Assembly: GCA_030625905.1 (NCBI GenBank)
Contig: DAOUQA010000016.1
Location: 1-16,469 of the forward strand
Reading direction: 5' to 3'
From: Kiritimatiellales bacterium
GTDB taxonomy: Bacteria > Verrucomicrobiota > Kiritimatiellia > Kiritimatiellales > Pontiellaceae
DNA length: 16,469 nt
A program made the translations under genes and the position numbers. Shown piece after piece: positions 14,527-16,469 of the stretch. The notes under the pieces were generated by a model, which searched no databases, was not told where the DNA came from, and worked only from the letters and a program-made list of their open reading frames with translations. Positions within the stretch are counted from its first letter, which is position 1, and every line of letters begins with the position of its first letter.

Positions 14527-14550
14527 CCCGCCCCCAGGCGTGGAGGCGGG
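14527..14550. repeat. GC-rich hairpin before the flavoprotein gene
   Basis: CCCGCC (14527-14532) pairs with GGCGGG (14545-14550) around 12 bases. It sits in the 60-base gap between the peroxiredoxin stop and the flavoprotein start and ends 25 bases before the latter. A role in mRNA processing or attenuation is possible; no T-run follows. Confidence 0.4.
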
Positions 14551-14575
14551 CTTGACTTCAATGGAGCGTAGAATA

Positions 14576-15967
14576 ATGAATAAATCAGATGTATTGATTA
14601 TTGGTGGCGGCCCGGCGGGTATCACCTTTGCCCGCAAACTGAAAAAGCTGAAACCGGAAACCACCATCACTATGCTACGCCCGGAAGCGCATTCGATGGT
14701 CTATTGCGCCATTCCCTACGCGATCGAAGGTCTGTTCGACCCTGCCAAGGTTTTCAAGAAAGACGAGCTCGTCACCGACATCGGCGTGGATCTTGTACGC
14801 CGCACGGTGGTAGAGGCAGATCTAAAAGCCAAGCGGGCGGTTGACGACCAGGGCGAAACGTACGAGGCCGAAACCCTCTTCATTGCAACCGGTGCCTCGC
14901 CCATCCGCCCGCCAATCCCCGGTGCAGACGCGGAAAATGTGCATACCGTAAAAACGCAACAGGACATGGAAACGCTTATTGCCAGCGCCCAGGGAGGTGC
15001 CAAGCGCGCCGTCGTGGTCGGGGCCGGAGCAATCGGCATCGAGCAGGCGCAGGCCTACCGCGAGCGTGGCATCGAAACATGGCTGATCGACATGGCGCCG
15101 CGCGTGCTGCCCGCCGTGCTCGACGAAGATATGGCCGAGGGAGTGCATCAAACGCTACGGGGCCACGGAATCAACCTCATGCTTTCCGCCCAGGTTTCCT
15201 CTTTCGAAAAAGAAGGCAACCGCGTGGCGCGCGTGCTCTTTGAAGGGGCGGAGCCCATCGCGCTCGATCCCGCCCGCGACTTTGTCTGCTTCTCCGTTGG
15301 AATGAAGCCGGACATCAAGCTCTTCGAAAACCAAGGGCTGGAAACCAATCGCGACGGCATTATTGTTGATAGCCGCATGCGAACCAACCTGCCCGGTATT
15401 CTTGCAGCGGGCGACTGTTGCAGCTACACCTCCCTGATCGACGAAAAGCCGATCGGCGGAAAGCTCGCCACCAACGCCGTTCCCATGGCCAAGATCGCCG
15501 CCCGCGTGCTGGCCGGCAAGGATGATGAATATCCTGGATTCGTCAACGGCGCGGCCACCTGCGCCTACGACCTGCGCATGGGAGCAACCGGCTTCACCGA
15601 AGAGCTCGCCCGCCAGCGGGGGTTCGACGTGGTGGTCGGCTGGGGCGAAACCACCACCCTCTTCCCGATGATGCCCGGTGCGGGCAATCTGAAGGTAAAG
15701 ATTGTTGCGGATGCAAAGGATCTGCGGATTATCGGCGGACAGGTCGTCAGCACCCTATCGACGACCGACAAGGTGGATGTGCTGTCTCTCGCGATCCAGC
15801 ACCGCACCACGCTCAAAGGCCTCTCCAAACTAAGCTACAGCTCCCAGCCTTGGCAAAGCTTTTTCCCCGCCCGCAGCGCTATTGTGGAAGCCTGCGAAAA
15901 CGCCCTCGACAACTTTGCAAAGCAGCAGGAGGCCGTCGACTATCCCGCCATGCCTCAATGGGTGTAG
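14576..15967 (+). CDS. CoA-disulfide-reductase/NADH-oxidase-like flavoprotein
   Basis: FAD- and NAD(P)H-dependent oxidoreductase of 463 residues. FAD fingerprint VLIIGGGPAG at residues 6-15; redox-active Cys C44 in S40-x3-C44 followed by AIPY, matching the SxxxC motif of CoA disulfide reductases; ATG motif LFIATGASP; NAD-binding VVVGAGAIGIE; second FAD motif ILAAGDC. The C-terminal part fits the dimerisation domain. The single Cys allows reduction of a disulfide, persulfide or O2, and the substrate is not settled by sequence. Start at 14576 is preferred (GGAG 9 bases upstream) over in-frame ATG 14561 or 14540. A second family member follows. Confidence 0.9.
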   Translation: MNKSDVLIIGGGPAGITFARKLKKLKPETTITMLRPEAHSMVYCAIPYAIEGLFDPAKVFKKDELVTDIGVDLVRRTVVEADLKAKRAVDDQGETYEAETLFIATGASPIRPPIPGADAENVHTVKTQQDMETLIASAQGGAKRAVVVGAGAIGIEQAQAYRERGIETWLIDMAPRVLPAVLDEDMAEGVHQTLRGHGINLMLSAQVSSFEKEGNRVARVLFEGAEPIALDPARDFVCFSVGMKPDIKLFENQGLETNRDGIIVDSRMRTNLPGILAAGDCCSYTSLIDEKPIGGKLATNAVPMAKIAARVLAGKDDEYPGFVNGAATCAYDLRMGATGFTEELARQRGFDVVVGWGETTTLFPMMPGAGNLKVKIVADAKDLRIIGGQVVSTLSTTDKVDVLSLAIQHRTTLKGLSKLSYSSQPWQSFFPARSAIVEACENALDNFAKQQEAVDYPAMPQWV

Positions 15968-15970
15968 AAA

Positions 15971-16067
15971 ATGAATAAGGTAATTCGTACAGAACCACGG
16001 TCCAAGCAACGCCCTTGGCCTTCTGGCAGCCTATGTCGGCTTCTATATCGGAACCCTCCTTTCATGA
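15971..16067 (+). pseudogene. Possible frameshifted small membrane protein
   Basis: Right after the flavoprotein stop, ATG 15971 opens MNKVIRTE. In that frame the rest is a poor-looking peptide, but skipping one base near 15995 gives HGPSNALGLLAAYVGFYIG and TLLS ending at TGA 16065-16067, a convincing single transmembrane helix. Together this would make a 31-residue membrane protein. Either the gene is broken by a one-base insertion, the sequence has an error, or the helix is chance. No strong ribosome site precedes the ATG. Confidence 0.35.
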
Positions 16068-16101
16068 CTAACCTAAAAACAACGAAACCCGAGGAAAAAA
16101 C

Positions 16102-16469
16102 GTGAACACATACGATGTAGTTATCATTGGCGGAAATCCAGCCGGGGGCACCGCCGCCGGAGCGGCAAAGAAACTGAACAAAGGCAAATCGGTTCTGGTG
16201 ATCCGCAAGGAACCCGATGCCCTCATTCCCTGCGGTATTCCCTACACCTTCGGCACGCTCGACTCCGTTGAGGACGATATCAAACCGATCGCACCGGCGA
16301 AAAAAGCGGGCATTGAATTCCTGATCGACAAGGTGGTGGCAGTCGATACCGAAGCCAAAAGGCTCACGCTCAAAGAAAGCGAAGAGGTGGCCTACGACAA
16401 ACTGATTTTCGCAACCGGATCGGAACCGATTGTTCCGCCGATCCCCGGTCACGACCTCGATGGCGTCGT
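16102..16469 (+). CDS. Second CoA-disulfide-reductase-like flavoprotein (partial, runs off right edge)
   Basis: N-terminal 122 residues of a paralogue of the upstream flavoprotein. FAD fingerprint VVIIGGNPAGG carries Asn where the third Gly is usual. The redox Cys is C44 in IPCGIPY; the preceding Ser of SxxxC is Ala here. KLIFATGSEP is the expected ATG motif. GTG at 16102 is the start, with GAGG 7 bases before it; no ATG fits the domain start. The rest, including the NAD and dimerisation domains, lies outside. Tandem arrangement suggests two subunits of one complex or two enzymes for different disulfides. Confidence 0.9.
   Translation, partial: MNTYDVVIIGGNPAGGTAAGAAKKLNKGKSVLVIRKEPDALIPCGIPYTFGTLDSVEDDIKPIAPAKKAGIEFLIDKVVAVDTEAKRLTLKESEEVAYDKLIFATGSEPIVPPIPGHDLDGV

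Noticed and set aside
15955..16452. Minus-strand open frame at the right edge
   Set aside because: It lies opposite the second flavoprotein, whose FAD fingerprint and CGIPY motif are clear.

Overview
The window shows a bacterial chromosome segment of moderate to high G+C with tightly packed genes. No rRNA, tRNA, CRISPR array or transposase was seen. Gene content (DUF134 regulator, MTH1175/NifX-like proteins, FmdB, single-cluster ferredoxin, Prx6-type peroxiredoxin, coenzyme A-disulfide-reductase-like flavoproteins) points to an anaerobe or an organism that defends itself against oxygen. The many palindromic intergenic repeats recall the PVC group, for example Kiritimatiellota, but that placement is only an inference.

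Left part (1-8535) is a signalling locus. On the minus strand, a FadL/OMPP1-type outer-membrane porin gene is followed 15 bases later by a receiver-histidine kinase hybrid that runs off the left edge. Divergently, on the plus strand, lie a beta-ketoacyl synthase, a multi-pass membrane histidine kinase that starts on the very next base after the synthase stop codon, and a second soluble histidine kinase that overlaps it by four bases. The divergent gap (about 500 bases) carries a perfect 15-base inverted repeat. The synthase has Asn where FabF enzymes have their second catalytic His (triad C166-H301-N338). A ketosynthase and a fatty-acid-type porin packed with three kinases suggests sensing or control of a lipid or acyl compound; this link is inference.

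Middle (8536-10385): a universal stress protein gene and a stand-alone biotin synthase gene bioB, followed by a 295-base gap with hairpins and an inverted repeat.

Right part (10386-16469) is a long co-directional redox and iron-sulfur cluster: DUF134 regulator with a near-perfect operator-like dyad in its promoter, NifX-like protein A, DUF89 (ARMT1-like) protein, IscU/NifU-like scaffold, a possible 39-residue protein, NifX-like protein B, FmdB zinc ribbon, a 45-residue protein, a [4Fe-4S] ferredoxin, a Prx6-type peroxiredoxin, and two tandem CoA-disulfide-reductase-like flavoproteins, the second cut by the right edge. Most intergenic gaps here carry palindromes, including a row of trinucleotide-loop mini-hairpins before the ferredoxin gene and a perfect 15-base-pair palindrome after it. 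The genes together look like a module for building or handling Fe-S proteins and keeping thiols and peroxides in check, under a DUF134 regulator. No nitrogenase genes are visible, so the NifX-like names should not be read as nitrogen fixation.
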